Shown here: positions 1 to 16,679 of the stretch, piece after piece | Layout of the letters: every line of letters starts with the position of its first letter | Numbering within the stretch: position 1 is the first letter of the stretch | From: Lota lota | Lineage: Eukaryota > Chordata > Actinopteri > Gadiformes > Lotidae | Length of the DNA: 64,000 nt | NCBI GenBank assembly: GCA_026745465.1 | Contig: JACYXH010000522.1 | Location: 977,501-1,041,500 of the forward strand | Direction: 5' to 3' | Position numbers and translations under genes: made by a program | Notes under the pieces: model-generated | What the model saw: the letters and a program-made list of their open reading frames with translations, nothing else | The model's database searches: none | What the model was told of the DNA's origin: nothing

Positions 1-558
1 GCTTTTTAACGAGACATTCCACAGATTGGGATTGGTTTTTGCGCCGATGGTAAAAGGAGACTAATGACAGAATTTTCTTTGCACTTTGCAATAAAAGAAG
101 TCCGTTTGAGGATTCCCTATTACAATCAAACGTCCAGATACCTTTCGTAGCTACTCCCCTTTTGATCGTATGCTTTGTTCTCCCGACACACTTGTAAATC
201 ACTGATGAATTAAATCGTCCACTAAATGAAATGAATGTAACTGTAACGTCACAGCAGGGTTCATATGTAATCGAACAAGCTTTTGTACCAAGGCAACCTC
301 TGCATAATTGAAGAGGTACACCGCCACCTCACGTTGATCGAGCTCACTATTCCCGTTACACCACATCACAGGGGGCTCCATCCTGCTCGATACATTACAA
401 TGTGACGCTCGGTCTTAATGCTTAATCAATAGTCGAGATGGAACGTGCCACCTCCAGGACCCTGGAAAAGGCGATTTCCAAACGGTCGCGGGGACGATCA
501 AGGCGATTGATCCTGACGGCTGACAGGTTTTTAATATCACTGACTGTGATCTCATCGA

Positions 559-583
559 CCCCCCCCCCCCCCCCCCCCCCCCC
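559..583. repeat. poly-C homopolymer
   Basis: A run of about 25 consecutive C residues. It is followed by a CT-rich decayed tract to about 760. Confidence 0.95.
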
Positions 584-782
584 AGGCCATGTCTGCATCT
601 CTCCCTCATGTTGGTTCTCTCTTGTTATCTTTCGTTCACTCTCTCTTCTTCTTGTTCGGTGCTCTCTCTCTCATGATGCTGTTCGTTATTTCTCCCTCGT
701 GTTCTTCATCACTCTCTTATTCTCTTTTGTTCTCTCTCTCTCTCTTGTTCTATTTCGCCCTCACATCTCTCAAGGGGGCGAG

Positions 783-930
783 GATATTCTAGGGGGGGTT
801 AGGGCGTTTGACTCCCAGCACAAAATAGGTACTGGGTTCAATCCCCAAGGTCTTAATCAATTAACCCTTACCTGTTCATTAATGACATGTAGCTCAATGC
901 ACTGTAACTCGGTTTGGACAGAAGTATAAA
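783..930 (+). mobile_element. tRNA-derived SINE copy (family S-a)
   Basis: A tRNA-like head (GGGTTAGGGCGTTTGACTCC) with a B-box-like GGTTCAATCC near 835-844, followed by a tail related to TTTGGATAAAAGCATCTGC. It is one of several copies of the same teleost SINE type in the window. Confidence 0.65.
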
Positions 931-1399
931 ATACCGAAACAAAAAAATAGCACCTGATCAATTCTCGGCACGGACACTTTTATTTGTTTTGAATAAAACA
1001 AAATCATAACCATCCGCTTGAATTGCTCATTTATAACAGCGGCTCTAATCTCCATTCCCTTTCAAAGCATCTGCCATCTGACAGAAACGGTAAAATCAGA
1101 CTCTTCTCCTTCTCCCTTTATCTCTCTAAATTCCACAGACGGTTTCTAACTGGGAGGATTCTATCAGACCACTAAAGCGAATCTGCATGCTTAGTGTGGG
1201 AGATGAAGACGCTTATGAACCAGCTGCTTGTGTTGTGGAGGAGAGGGTCTGAGTGGCGCTCTCTGTGTGGTGATGAAGCTGCGTGCTGGGAGCGGACCCT
1301 CGCGAAGCAGCCTGGACGGGCCGGCGTCAGCTGACAGCATGGTTTTAATGATCACATCACAGACCCCCCCTGCTGTGGAGCTGGGTCGTCGAAGGAAAC

Positions 1400-1615
<216 letters not shown>

Positions 1616-1732
1616 ACACCCCCACAAACGCATAAATGCTTGAGAAGCATGTGCATGCACACCCCTCACAAGCACACATGCACAGGCCAGAAACACCATG
1701 TGCACGCACAGACACACATGGCAGAATACAAA

Positions 1733-1880
1733 CCACACACACACACACACACACACACACCTCAAAAGCGCACATGGGCATAAGCCAGAAAAGCGTGCAC
1801 GCGCGCACACAGCAGAAATTAATTGTGCGAACACTCAAGCACATATGCCAGAAGAAGTTACACACACACACACACACATA
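1733..1880. repeat. two short (CA)n tracts in a CA-rich decayed region
   Basis: Pure CA runs at about 1733-1760 and 1860-1880, separated by degenerate CA-rich sequence. Confidence 0.9.
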
Positions 1881-2502
1881 TACATACACATACTGTATTA
1901 TGGTTTGAGGATTAGAACAAAGGGACGGAGGAGAGTCCTCCTCTAATGGCTCCCAGATCACCAGGCCACTCTGACAGCTCCTGCCCCTGGGGGCCCCGGG
2001 GGGGGGCTGAGGGCCTGCCAGGGGGGGCTGAGGCCAGAGCTTGATGCGTCCACTGTGGAGCACCAGCCAACATCCACCACCGGCCAACATCCCCCCTCCA
2101 TCCCCACCGTCCCAAACCCCCCCCCCCCCCCCCACCACCAGTACGGAATACCCACAATCCTCTATGCCTACTCTGTGCTTTGATTCTTTACATCGTCACT
2201 GTCCGGAATGAACATAACAAAATGTAACTCCTAAAGATGCAGACACACCGACGTCTGGCACAGACAGACAGAGAAATGGAGAGATTTAGAGTCATGTCAT
2301 TGGAAAGTTGTCTTCGGCCTCACAGGACAAACAAAGCAACACCTATTAAAAGAAATAATAAAAATGGGTAAAACCAAAGGGGTAGAATGCTAGCTGTGAT
2401 AACGGTGACGCGGACAGACGTAAGCTAAGAGGTATCCTAATGGTTATTTCGGCATTCAAGAGCCAGGCACGAGTGAGTGAGTCAGACTTGTAGCGCTAAG
2501 CC

Positions 2503-2540
<38 letters not shown>
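2503..2540. repeat. (CA)n microsatellite
   Basis: About 19 uninterrupted CA units. Confidence 0.97.
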
Positions 2541-2542
<2 letters not shown>

Positions 2543-2579
2543 GTCTTCTCACCCTAAAGTGTTGCACCACATGTGAGCA

Positions 2580-2830
2580 GACAGACTCATAAAAAAGCGA
2601 ATGGCTGATGCTAGCCATAACGCAGCTAATAGCTAATGCTGCTGTCTCAATAATAGCACAACACAGCTAATGGCTAATTGCTAACCATAACGCAGCTAAT
2701 GTCTAATGCTAGCCATTGGCTGTCAGCAAGGGCATGATGCAGCTGCTGGGTAACACTGCTGTCTCAAAACATAACGATGACGGCTCACGCTAGCCTTAAT
2801 GAAGCTAGGGCACCACTAGCCATTATCTGT
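2580..2830. repeat. degenerate GCTAAT-rich minisatellite
   Basis: Repeated variants of ACGCAGCTAATGGCTAATGC with the irregular interspersed phrase CTGCTGTCTCAA. The copies are diverged and of unequal length. Confidence 0.6.
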
Positions 2831-3322
2831 CAACAAGATCATCCCAATGCTTTTTCAATTGAGTAAAGAAGGCATTAAGTAAGGAGGTGTAATTAAAATA
2901 CACACCGAATGAGGAAAACTAGCATTAAACGTTCTTCTGGACACACAGATGAACATGTTGTGCATGTGCATAGAAACACATAACACACACACACACGTTT
3001 TGCCTGTATCTTTACAACCCCAGAGTGGTGTTATAGAACCAGAACCATGGGCAACAGTACTGCTCATTTGTACTCAATTGGATCGTTGGCATTCAGCACA
3101 CAGATGGAACAGGAAATTGCCAGGGGCCCGAAAAGCCACATTGCAAAATAAAAGGCCGTTATGTGGAGATTACCGCCAGTGTAAGTCTTGTCTTGTGCCA
3201 CTTTAGTCAGCCGGGATGACTAACCAGGCACACCGTAGACATTAGGAACAACCAACATAAGGCACAACACTGCAACAACCAACATCACACTGCGCTCTGG
3301 GGTCAGAGGTTAAAAGACTCAC

Positions 3323-3439
3323 CTTGCCGAAGTCCCTGACGTCGAAGAGGTCAAAGGGGTCAAACAGCTCGCTGTTGCGCAGGCCAAACTTGTCGTGACA
3401 CACTTTCAGAAAGGTCCGGATGTTCTTCAAACAGAGGAA
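3323..3439 (-). CDS. vav2: vav2 coding exon 2 (CH domain, second part)
   Basis: The exon translates on the minus strand to 39 residues beginning [20 protein letters not shown] and ending FDVRDFGK. From memory of the family this closely matches residues 69-107 of vertebrate VAV2. VAV proteins are guanine nucleotide exchange factors for Rho/Rac GTPases that act at the membrane downstream of tyrosine kinases; the N-terminal calponin-homology domain helps keep the exchange activity autoinhibited. Splice sites are clear: an acceptor with pyrimidine tract ending TTGTTCAG before the TTC codon, and a consensus donor GTGAGT directly after AAG at 3322. The exon is 117 nt and phase 0 at both ends, and it continues exactly from exon 1, which ends ...RPQMSQ. 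It could in principle be another VAV paralogue, but the residues [28 protein letters not shown] favour VAV2 over VAV1, which has STCCEKFGLKRSELFEAFDLFDVQ. Confidence 0.96.
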
Positions 3440-5522
<2,083 letters not shown>

Positions 5523-6869
5523 ATTTTAGTAACTCGTCCGTGAACATGATTTCTGCCTGTATCACGTCAGATCGATTTTCACCAACAATTGTGGTGAAGA
5601 CAACAACTCCCATTATCCCACATTACTTCACAACGTCATCAAACTACGTCTCTTGTTATTCTTTGTCCCTAGTGGCTGAAATGACATATTTTACCTTTAA
5701 GAACCAAGTGGTTCTTCGGTTGCAGATTGTTAGGCTGGCCAGAGTTAAATTAGTGAAATCATTTCAGTTGGTTTGGAGTACCACACATGGTTGGTTTTTG
5801 TTTGCCTTGAGTTTAGGACTGGATTGCCAGACGTGGAGGAGCTGTTTGTCCCCCATTGGTTGTCGTTGTATACAGGAAATCAGTTAGTCAAATGTTTTAT
5901 TGGCCTGGCTACTAGCTGACACATTGAAACAAACACAACCCTTGATGCCTGTTGCTAGCGCTAAGCTACACCTGGTTATGTTATCACTGCCGGATGTCGA
6001 ATAAAATTTATCCCTTTATCGATACACATAAATTCGATATAGTTTATATGACATAAAAAAACACTGACTTTGCAAATTTTTGGTTATATCTGATTTAGTT
6101 CACTGATATCCTGTGATATTTCCATCAACTTTATATTTAATTCAGTCCATGTCGACAAGAACCGAGAGTTACTATCACCTGACAGTCCAAACAACCCTTT
6201 GCTCATTCACAACCGCATGTCTGTCCCACCCCATCGTAACCACGACGACCCCCTGACCGCTCAGCGACGGAGTCACCTGATTGGCCATCTCGTTGCCGTG
6301 ACATTTGCGGTTCGCGAGTGAAGGTTATCAAATCCACAGATCCTCACGTAAAAAAAAAAGAGACAAAAATATGAAAAGTGTGTTTTTCTACCAAGCGCTG
6401 ATATGGAAGAGAGACGTGAAATAAAAAAGAAATAACACAGAGGAGAGGTTTGGTGAGGAAAGATGGGTTTTGGAGATAGTAATTGTCTGCGGACGAAGGC
6501 AGTGCACGTGACTGTTATACTGATGCATGCTGGGGGATATCAGTCCGGGAGAGAATTATTATTATTCTGATTCTGATGGAAAGAACCAGGTTATTACACC
6601 TGGATCCAAAACACTCCATTGACATGCGATTACTGTTCACAGGTGCAGGCAGGGTCAGAAAAACATGGTGACACACATACAGATAGTTACATACTGTGTC
6701 TATTGTGTCGCATTATATTAAATATACAACACCTCTCTCGTTCCCCCCTGTCTCTTACTATGCATTTCTCAAGCTCCCAAGTTTTTCTCCCCATAAATAT
6801 ATTTATTTTGCTCCCAAATGACTGATTGACCAGTACCTTCCCTAGCCTCAGCTAACACACTGGTGTTTA

Positions 6870-6871
<2 letters not shown>
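5523..6871. other. unique non-coding stretch of vav2 intron 1
   Basis: AT-leaning sequence with no recognisable gene, SINE or tandem repeat. Confidence 0.45.
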
Positions 6872-6967
<96 letters not shown>

Positions 6968-6983
6968 TGTGTGTGTGTGTGTG
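6872..6983. repeat. (GT)n microsatellite
   Basis: About 56 GT units with one A interruption at 6961. Confidence 0.97.
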
Positions 6984-7054
6984 GCTTCCCGGACAAACTC
7001 ACTGACCATAAACAAAACACACACCACACACAGCCAGAGGCAGTCTCACTGGTA

Positions 7055-7057
<3 letters not shown>

Positions 7058-7109
<52 letters not shown>

Positions 7110-7355
7110 AGATAATGTGTGATGGTGTGTGACATGATGTGTAAACATGTGTGTTACTCTATGAAAGTGTGTGTGTGATAGTGTTACTGTGTGAACCTGT
7201 ATATTACTGTGTCACCGTGTTTGAATGTGTGTGTGTGTGCTACTGTTTGAACATGTGTGTGAATGTGTGCTGCTGTTTGAAAGTGTATGTGAATCTTTGT
7301 GCTACTGTGTGAACCTGTGTGTTACTGTGTGAAGGTATGTGTGTGAACATGTCTG

Positions 7356-7398
<43 letters not shown>
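7058..7398. repeat. (GT)n arrays flanking a GTGTGTTACTGTGTGAA minisatellite
   Basis: Pure GT tracts at 7058-7107 and 7360-7398 bracket about 250 bp of irregular copies of TGTGAACATGTGTGTTACTG, which look like a decayed minisatellite grown from the GT tract. Confidence 0.8.
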
Positions 7399-7400
<2 letters not shown>

Positions 7401-7523
7401 CACGCACGTCTCAACCTTTTAACGTGAAATAAAATAGCTATTTTACCGGGGGAAACACAGTCCAGTCAATACTAACTAAATAGCAAAAGGGATTCTCTGT
7501 AGTCTGTTGTTGAACCCAGGAAG

Positions 7524-7526
<3 letters not shown>

Positions 7527-7590
<64 letters not shown>
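7527..7590. repeat. (GT)n microsatellite
   Basis: 32 GT units. Confidence 0.97.
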
Positions 7591-7592
<2 letters not shown>

Positions 7593-8078
7593 CCAGCTAC
7601 TGTGCGACCACAGGAACAAAAACCATTGGTTTGACCCAGGCTGGACACCCCAAAACACTGCATGTCACTTCCTGTTCCACAACTTCCTGTAGTACTACAG
7701 AGAGGACAATGCAGTGTTGACATGCACTCCTATGCATAGAGGACAATGCAGTGTTATTCTGTAGTAATTACTACACGCAGAACGATAAGGTAATTTAGAT
7801 ATTCCCATGGACTAATTCATAGAGAATAACAAAGCATGCCCCTGTAGTATTATACTCCATGTATAATATCTCAGTATACTAATACACAGAGTAGAATGCA
7901 GTATTGCAGTACTGTACTACGTAGCAGACACCAACACAGTATTCCACGGTACTGCTCCTACGCATTCCCCTGAGGAGGGTCAGATCCTATCTGAGTTTGT
8001 TGCCACATAAAGCCAGGGCGACCGGAAGTGATGTATTATCACAATGAAATCACTGTAGACATTACGTTTCACAAAAGG

Positions 8079-8079
<1 letters not shown>

Positions 8080-8109
<30 letters not shown>

Positions 8110-8445
8110 CACCATCATGGTGATGAAAGGTATGCGAGGAAAGGAAAGGATAGAGGAGAGGAAATGAGAGGATAGATGAAGAAGAGAGGAGAGGCCAGAG
8201 AAGGAGACGAAAAGAGGAGATGAAAAAAGAGGAGGAGAGGATGAAAGAGGAAAGGAGAGGACAGGAGAGAGCAGGCGAGGAGATCAAATGAGAAGGGAGG
8301 AGAGCGCAGGAGGGGGTACGACAAAAGGAGAGCAGATCAGAGCCAAGGAGATTGCAGGAGGAGAGCAGAGGGAGGAAAAAGGAGAGGAGAGGGGAGGAAA
8401 GGAGGGAGAGGGGAGCTGTAAACAGAGTGAGGAAGTGAAAGGGGG
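8080..8445. repeat. (ATC)n tract followed by polypurine GA-rich region
   Basis: ATC/CATCAC trinucleotides at 8080-8118, then about 320 bp that is almost entirely purine on the plus strand (AGGAGAGGAAA-type). Such tracts can adopt triplex structures. Confidence 0.8.
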
Positions 8446-8600
8446 GTCAGGGAGATGATCACATACTTAGAGAGCCAGTCAGACTCATAAAACAAAACCT
8501 AATAACAATCACACAATAACAGGAAGTAAGTTCCCAGCAGGTGGAGGGCCAGCCCTACAGATACCCTATTGGCAGGCCCACACTAAACAATCAACTGCTG

Positions 8601-8722
<122 letters not shown>

Positions 8723-8940
8723 ATGTAGTTCAGAGCTACCAGTGGCAAGTGGCGGCCATGATGGATCTAGCGGACCTTTAGCATGGCTGATGCTGCTACT
8801 GGCGGCCATGACGGATCTACAGGGTGCAGATTACTTTCTGCTCATGGCGGATCCATAAGCTGTGTATGTAATCAGCACATAGCCACAGCCCAGCCCAAGC
8901 CATTTCTCATCGCCAAATAACACACAACTTCTCATAACCT

Positions 8941-9036
8941 TTAAAGGGCGTCTGTTTTACCACCAGGTGTGATCTGTCATCACAAACTCTACTCTCAGCT
9001 GTGACATCACAAGAGGGAGTGTCCTCAATGATGTGT
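8941..9036 (+). mobile_element. R1 hairpin element, copy A (truncated)
   Basis: It begins TTAAAGGGCG and carries the family signatures TTTTACCACCAGGTGTGA and GTGACATCACAAGAGGGAGT. It lacks the second half seen in other copies. Confidence 0.7.
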
Positions 9037-9045
9037 CAAGGGATA

Positions 9046-10462
9046 GGAGTGGATAGTCCCTGATTATGGGGCCCTTCAATCCTTTGTGAAGACTTGGTTG
9101 TTTTAAGCAACCCTTGTTGTTAAAGGGATCTCAGAAAGATATGCAATATTGGATTTATCTGAATTTATGTATTTCTCGGGACCCCCCCCCAAAAAACAAC
9201 AACAACAACAAGATTTCAATACAGTTATGAATAGCAAAGCTAATCCCTCAAACCTTGTTGTACTGGCTTCAGTTCAAATGAACGAATGCTGAAATAACAA
9301 AAATATTCGGATTAGGGGGTTCAAGCACACCCTGATTGGATGCTGCGGTTGTCCAATCATAAAGTATCCTATCAGATCCAGCGACCGGAGGATATGTTTG
9401 GCCACAGGAGATGAGAAAGGAATTGTGATCACACATCAGAAGTTCACGACAGATGCTTTTGAGCACTATCCAACAGAGACCTGCCCTGTTGTCGGTCTTT
9501 CTTTATCTACAGTATATTTCGATTCAAACTATTTTTAGGTTCTAAAAAGCTAAAAGGTGCCAGGGGTGTGTGTGTGTGTGGCTGTGTATGGGAACTAACG
9601 GAGAGAGAGGGTGTGAATCCACCATACTGCCTTCGTACAGGAAAACCTGTCTTCCGGGTCGGCCCAGATGCACGCCTTAGTTAAGAGAAAGGTTGTGCTC
9701 CTGCTAATTACGGAAGCAGACACACACCATGAATAATGTATGGGCGATAGCACTCTAGGCTAATGCCTTGACATTATTTCTTCCACAGACGGCGAATTGA
9801 CCGTACAATTACCCCCCCACCCCCCCCCCACATAACAGATAAGGCCGAAAAAACGCTTTCCTTGTAACGTTCAAAACAGTCTACGTTGGAAAGAATTAAG
9901 TCAAATAGGTTAAGTGGGAGTATTAACAGCATTCATCTCCATAATAAAACGATGGCTCATTTCAGAGACTCAACATTAGAGACAAAGTGATTCTCCCAGC
10001 GTTTTAACAACGTCGCTGTGTAATTATGTCCCGTCCTACTTCACCTTTAAAGTGTGACTGACCGCGCGAAAAAAAAGAAAAAAAAAGAAAGAAAAAATAA
10101 TAGCTTGGACATATTCGTGTATTTTATAATGAGTTTGAGTTAGGGCTGCAGATAAGACCAAAAAAATATATACATTTTAAAAGAGCACACACCACTTCCG
10201 TCTTGCACTTTCGACGTCGGTCGAAATGTCAAAGCGAAGCGCCTCGCGTACATGTAGGGCTCTGCTTCCGAACGAGGAGCAGAGAGCGTGAAGGCATCCA
10301 AATGGGAGACCTTTGACTTTGAAAATAAATAAATAAAATAAGCTCTGTCGTGTACCAGCGAAGACCAAACGGAGCAGAGCAAGAGAAGCGGGTTTTCAAG
10401 GAAGTGTCCTGTTCCCTCTCTCTGCATTACCCTCCTCCTTTGTTCATGGATGTGTTGTTCCG

Positions 10463-10466
<4 letters not shown>
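9046..10466. other. unique non-coding stretch of vav2 intron 1
   Basis: It contains short poly-C, poly-A and CAA runs only. No coding exon was recognised. Confidence 0.45.

Positions 10467-10543
<77 letters not shown>
10467..10543. repeat. (GA)n microsatellite
   Basis: About 38 GA units, followed by A/G-rich decayed sequence to about 10680. Confidence 0.97.
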
Positions 10544-10547
<4 letters not shown>

Positions 10548-10786
10548 AAAAAAAACTGCGTAAAGAAAAAATGTAAGAGAGAATGAACAAGCAAGAGTGA
10601 AAGAAGGTGTAAAAAAAAGGGGAAAATGCAAAGACCGACAGAGAAAGGAGAGGGATACAAAAAGAGAGACTAGAGGAGGAAGGTGGTTTTTCAACTTCAA
10701 CATTATCTTAAAATATAATCCAAGAGGTGTAGCCCTGACTCCTGCTGACTATCCCATAGAGCAGCCCTTTAAAGATCAGTATTACT

Positions 10787-10940
10787 AGTCATATTAAAAG
10801 CACGCCATGTATTTTACATGACCCCGCACGATGACTGTAAATGAGATGAAAACCCTACGACATCATAATCCTCACTGCCTGTCAATCAAAAGCGTTGACC
10901 CGAAATCGCCAATCACTATGGGTCATATTGTATGTGTGGG
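10787..10940 (+). repeat. R2 dispersed repeat, copy 1
   Basis: It shares a long segment with 25488-25648, including ATGTATTTTACATGACCCCG, ACATCATAATCCTCAC and CTGTCAATCAAAAG. It is followed at once by GT-rich sequence, as is copy 2. Confidence 0.8.
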
Positions 10941-10960
10941 TTTGGGTTTGAGCATGGGCG

Positions 10961-10965
<5 letters not shown>

Positions 10966-10993
<28 letters not shown>
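10966..10993. repeat. (GT)n microsatellite
   Basis: About 13 GT units adjoining R2 copy 1. Confidence 0.9.
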
Positions 10994-10999
10994 TTGACG

Positions 11000-12319
<1,320 letters not shown>

Positions 12320-12435
12320 TGTGGACAAGGAGGAATTGTGGGCATGTCAACACTCTGAATTCACTGTACATTATTAACGATCACTGGTAAACCACAACTG
12401 ACTTTTAATGTTTAAAAAGAGAGCGATACATTTAC

Positions 12436-12605
12436 TGTTTAGTCATTTAGCTGGCACATTTAATCCAAAGTGATTTGCAGAGATTTCAGAGGTTATTAAG
12501 GAGCAGGTAGGGGTTGGGGCATCTTGATCACGGATGACTTAGGCTGCGGACATTAGGGATTGAATCCACCCTTGCGCTAGGCTATCCTGCCCCCATATAG
12601 TATAT
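12436..12605 (-). mobile_element. tRNA-derived SINE copy (family S-a)
   Basis: In reverse orientation: the tail CACTTTGGATTAAATGTGCC lies at the left end and a head with B-box-like GGATTCAATCC at the right. The middle contains the phrase ATTAAGGAGCAGGTAGGGGT that is also seen at 33403 and 61245. Confidence 0.7.
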
Positions 12606-14200
12606 TGCCTCCAACTTTCTTGGGAGTTGCATCAGTGGAAACGCTGGGCTTTTCAGTTTGAAAAACGCAATAATGTTTCCTCAATGGGTTTGCCATTTTA
12701 AGCTTCATCACATTATTAAGAAAAAGGATTTATCATTGTGTCAACATCTACGCTCCATTACCTAGTATGGTGGCTAGGATGTTCAACTTTCCGTGTCTGC
12801 AGCCAAATAACTTAATAGTAAATAGTATAAACAGTACCTCATTCATTCTTGACAGGTACACATATAAATCCTAGCCACAAGCTTCAGCTGAGCGTTGTTC
12901 CGTGCCAGTGATCGGCAGTGTGAATAATCAGACGGATCCTCATGTTCTGCCTGAGGTTATTAATTCATATGCTTTGCTGCTACATTAGCATTATTAACAC
13001 ACAGAGAACAGCCTGTTAATTACAGACAGGCTGTCCAACTTGTACATGTGTTGAACAATGTCATTCCGTCTGCACATAATATCTAGATACTGGGATAGGG
13101 TGTGCTACGATGTTGGGAGGGAGTAGCATTGCTTATTGTTTTTGGCCTGTATTCATAATTTTTGTAATTCTTTTATAACTGTTCGATTTTCTTTGACTTG
13201 AGTCACGCGATCAGACGTATTTGAATGATTGTGTTGTTTCATTACTGTATGTAGTATAATGTAATGCATTTAAAAACGTGTCAGTAAACATGTTAACAAT
13301 GATTTAATGCTGCTACTCTGCGTGTCCATTTCATTGGCCAGGGGAATCGGGGGAGGTGGCTTGATGCATGTTGTCTGTGAAATGACAGTGATACATTAAC
13401 AAAAGGGACCCCGATTACATCATCGTTGGGTACATGGGATGGGACATAACTGACTGAGAACTCAACCTCCCAGAATGCACTTGTGTGAGAGTACTGATAT
13501 ATGGATAGAGCAAGACATTGCACTTTGACAGACAACTCTGGACCTTATTTCCCATGATGCGTTGCATTAACAAGGTTAAGTATAGGATTTGGGTCTAGTT
13601 TAGTGATGGGTGGGTTAAATCTAAGTGGTATTAGGTAAGAGGTGGTTAAGTGTGGGTATTAAGGATTGGTGTATTTTCATATTGATAGATATATACTATA
13701 CTGGGTCAGTAGAGGTAAGGGTGTTCGGAATTCAATGAATGTTGGATTGTATAAAAGTGTACAACAAACAAATAGTAAACATTAACCTACATTAATAAGA
13801 TAGCAATGTGTCATTTGGACATGCCAACAGCTTGATAACCAGACACCAACATCAGTACAGTCATCGTAAAAGAGAAAGTGCTTGTTGTTCTCTGAACTTG
13901 TTTGTTATGTCACAGTTATCAGGACACTACGTTGCTATGGCAACATACTTATTTTTGTTTATCCCTAACAATGAAACTCTATGTACACATTGGCTAGCGA
14001 CCCAAACGTTGGGAATGGGAATCATGTGTCACATTATATCTCAGTTTGAGTAAAAAAGAAGTGACACTGTTTCAGCCCATGCTATTTATTCGTAGCGGTG
14101 AACGACATGCATTGCATATGCAAAAAGCTCTTTGTCCTAGTTATCCATTCCCACTGAATCACCTAGGATAGCATGTTGGCACTGTTCTCCACAATTAATG
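12606..14200. other. unique non-coding stretch of vav2 intron 1
   Basis: No repeat array or exon-like segment was found. Confidence 0.45.
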
Positions 14201-14204
14201 CCCT

Positions 14205-14350
14205 GGCAAGATAGAGAGCGAGAGGGAGAAAGAGAGAGACAGAGACAGAGAGCGGCAGAGACAGAGAGAAAGGAAGACAGAGACACAACAGCGAGAGAAA
14301 GACAGACGAAAAGCAAGAGAGAATATATATATATATATATACAGTATATA
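14205..14350. repeat. GA-rich tract and (TA)n
   Basis: Degenerate AGAGAGACAGAG sequence, then about 12 TA units ending at the hairpin element. Confidence 0.8.
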
Positions 14351-14354
14351 TACT

Positions 14355-14424
14355 GCTCAAAAAAATAAAGGGAACACTTGGAGTTACATTGTGTTGTTTA
14401 AGTGTTCCCTTTATTTTTTTGAGC
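14355..14424. mobile_element. 70-bp hairpin element with perfect 25-bp arms
   Basis: Arms 14355-14379 and 14400-14424 are exact reverse complements (GCTCAAAAAAATAAAGGGAA and onward) around a 20-nt loop. From memory, this arm recurs in many teleost genomes as a small non-autonomous hairpin repeat. Confidence 0.8.
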
Positions 14425-14570
<146 letters not shown>

Positions 14571-14858
14571 AATAGAGAAATAAAGAGAAAGACAAATAAA
14601 TAAAGAAGGATGAAGAAAGAAAGTAAGAAAGAATTGAAGCGCAAACGAAAGAGCAAAAGACGATAAGAGATAGGCTAGGACAACCCATTATCCGTTCCCT
14701 ATTAGTGTTTTTTTGAGAGAGACTTTAATTGTGAGCGTGTAATCAAACCAAGACGTAGCATCATGAACGTTTGTGAGTGTGCGCGCGTGCGTGTGTGTGC
14801 GCGCGTACCATGTGACAGCTCTCATCTGCTAATGGCGGGCCATTACCCCACTCCAGCA

Positions 14859-15163
14859 CCCCCCACCCCCCCCCCCCCCCCCCCCCACTGCATCCCAAAC
14901 AACTGTCATCAATTACCAACACCTGTCCCTGTGATATTCTCTGGATATCTCCAGAGCTAAATTAAATCAATGTACCCCCCCCCCCCCCACCCCCCCCCCC
15001 AAGTCACACAGCTGAATTCTGGGACGTCAGGCTGGACTGAAGGTAGGCAAAATCTGGCACATGAAGAGACAGGTAACAAGCGGGCGCTTCTCGTAGACGG
15101 ACAGCTGGGGAAGGGGTACGGAGAATGGGAAACGAAATAGCGTCGGGGGGGGGGGGGGGGGGG
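14859..15163. repeat. poly-C and poly-G runs
   Basis: Poly-C-rich tracts at about 14859-14886 and 14975-15000, and a poly-G run at 15147-15163. Confidence 0.9.
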
Positions 15164-15224
15164 TTGGCTATGTAAAGGAGGGCAAGTAAGGATCTGACAG
15201 CCAGTGTCTACCCTGGAATCTTCT

Positions 15225-15500
15225 AGCTAGAGGAGGAGGAGAGAGGAGGAGAGGGAAAGGAGAGGAGAAGGGGAGAAGAGTGAATGAGAGAAGAGGAGCA
15301 GAAAACAGGAGCAGGAGCTCATGAACAGAGGAGAATATTGGAGAGAAGAGGAGGAGAGAATGACGATGGTTAAAGGAGGAGAGAATGACCAGAGGGTAAG
15401 GGAGGAAAGAGGAGGAGAGAAGGAGAGAATGACAAGAGGCTAAGGGAGGAGAGAGGAGTAGAGGAGGAGAGAATGGCAAGAAGGTAAATGAGGAGAGAGG
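15225..15500. repeat. polypurine minisatellite-like GA-rich tract
   Basis: Irregular copies of GAGGAGAGAATGACAAGAGG; almost pure purine on the plus strand. Confidence 0.75.
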
Positions 15501-15886
15501 AGCTGAGGTGAGGACAACAAGGGTAGGGCCGCAGAGGATAGGAGCAGCGAAGGGAATCAGGGGGTAAAAAAGGCCAGACGAGGCCAGACGAGGAGAGGAG
15601 ATGGAAAGGAGAGTAAAGGGAGATAACTAGGCGGAGCGTTATAAAGGAGCACCATAGTGGGGTCAGGGTGGGGAGAACAGACGGCAGGCTCTCTTTCATC
15701 CAGCAGGAGGAGAGTCTCAGACTGTCTGGAACGCCACCAGAGGAAACCAGAAGATCACAGCCCGCCGCCCCCGGCCTGGGGGGGCGGTGTGCGGGGATGT
15801 GGATGTGCGAGTGCGTATATGGATTTGTGAGTGTGGATGTGTATGCAGATGTGTGTGAGTGTGTGGATGTGTAGGTGGTTGTGCAC

Positions 15887-15994
<108 letters not shown>

Positions 15995-16094
15995 GGGGTT
16001 GTCCCATGTCAACACATTTCCTCTATCACACCAGGGGGTTGGCAAAAGGTGGTTTCACCAGTCTCTACCCAACAGGATAAAGGCAGTAAGACCC

Positions 16095-16392
16095 CAAACA
16101 CGCTGGCAGCCAAGAGACACGGCTGCCTCTATCTGCCAATAGGAAAAAGAGATGGGATAGGGTTGTTTCACTCAGCCAAAAGGAACATAGAGAAAGGACA
16201 GTGCTGTTTTTCGTCACCCAATAGGAATGCAGAGATGGGACAGGGCTGTCATGGTCAGCCAATAGGGAAGCAGAGACGGAATATCGCAGTCTCTGTCAGC
16301 CAATAAGACAGCAGAGACAGAACATCGCCGTCCCTGTCAGCAAATAGGAAAGCAGAGATGAGACGAGGCCTGTGTCTGTCACCCAACCCAGA
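16095..16392. repeat. 41-bp minisatellite with a CCAAT motif in each unit
   Basis: Six CCAAT-type motifs (CAGCCAATAGG and variants) start at about 16136, 16176, 16218, 16259, 16300 and 16341, spaced 40-42 bp apart. The linking sequence is a variant of AAGCAGAGACGGGACAGGGC. Confidence 0.85.
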
Positions 16393-16679
16393 GGCGAGCT
16401 AAACGTGTGTTCAACGAGTTCACACGTCTCAAAGTCATGTCAGAAGTGATGACATCAGCTGGCTTTCTATAGGCTAAGATGCTCCAACACCCTTGTAGTG
16501 TCACAAGTATTACAACAACAAAACAACAGCGACTGACTGGAGGAGTAACGTACTAGATGTAGAATATACCAGAACAACAAGGATTCACTCCTTCAAATAA
16601 CATGCCACTTTACTTAAGAAAACAAGCTAACTTGTTCTGTTGTGATTCCAACATATATTAGGGTATGATACTATTAAAT

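Noticed and set aside
16095..16392. CRISPR-like regular repeats
   Set aside because: Whole units are tandemly repeated with no unique spacers, in a vertebrate genome; it is a minisatellite. The same applies to 33403-33600 and 38727-38890.
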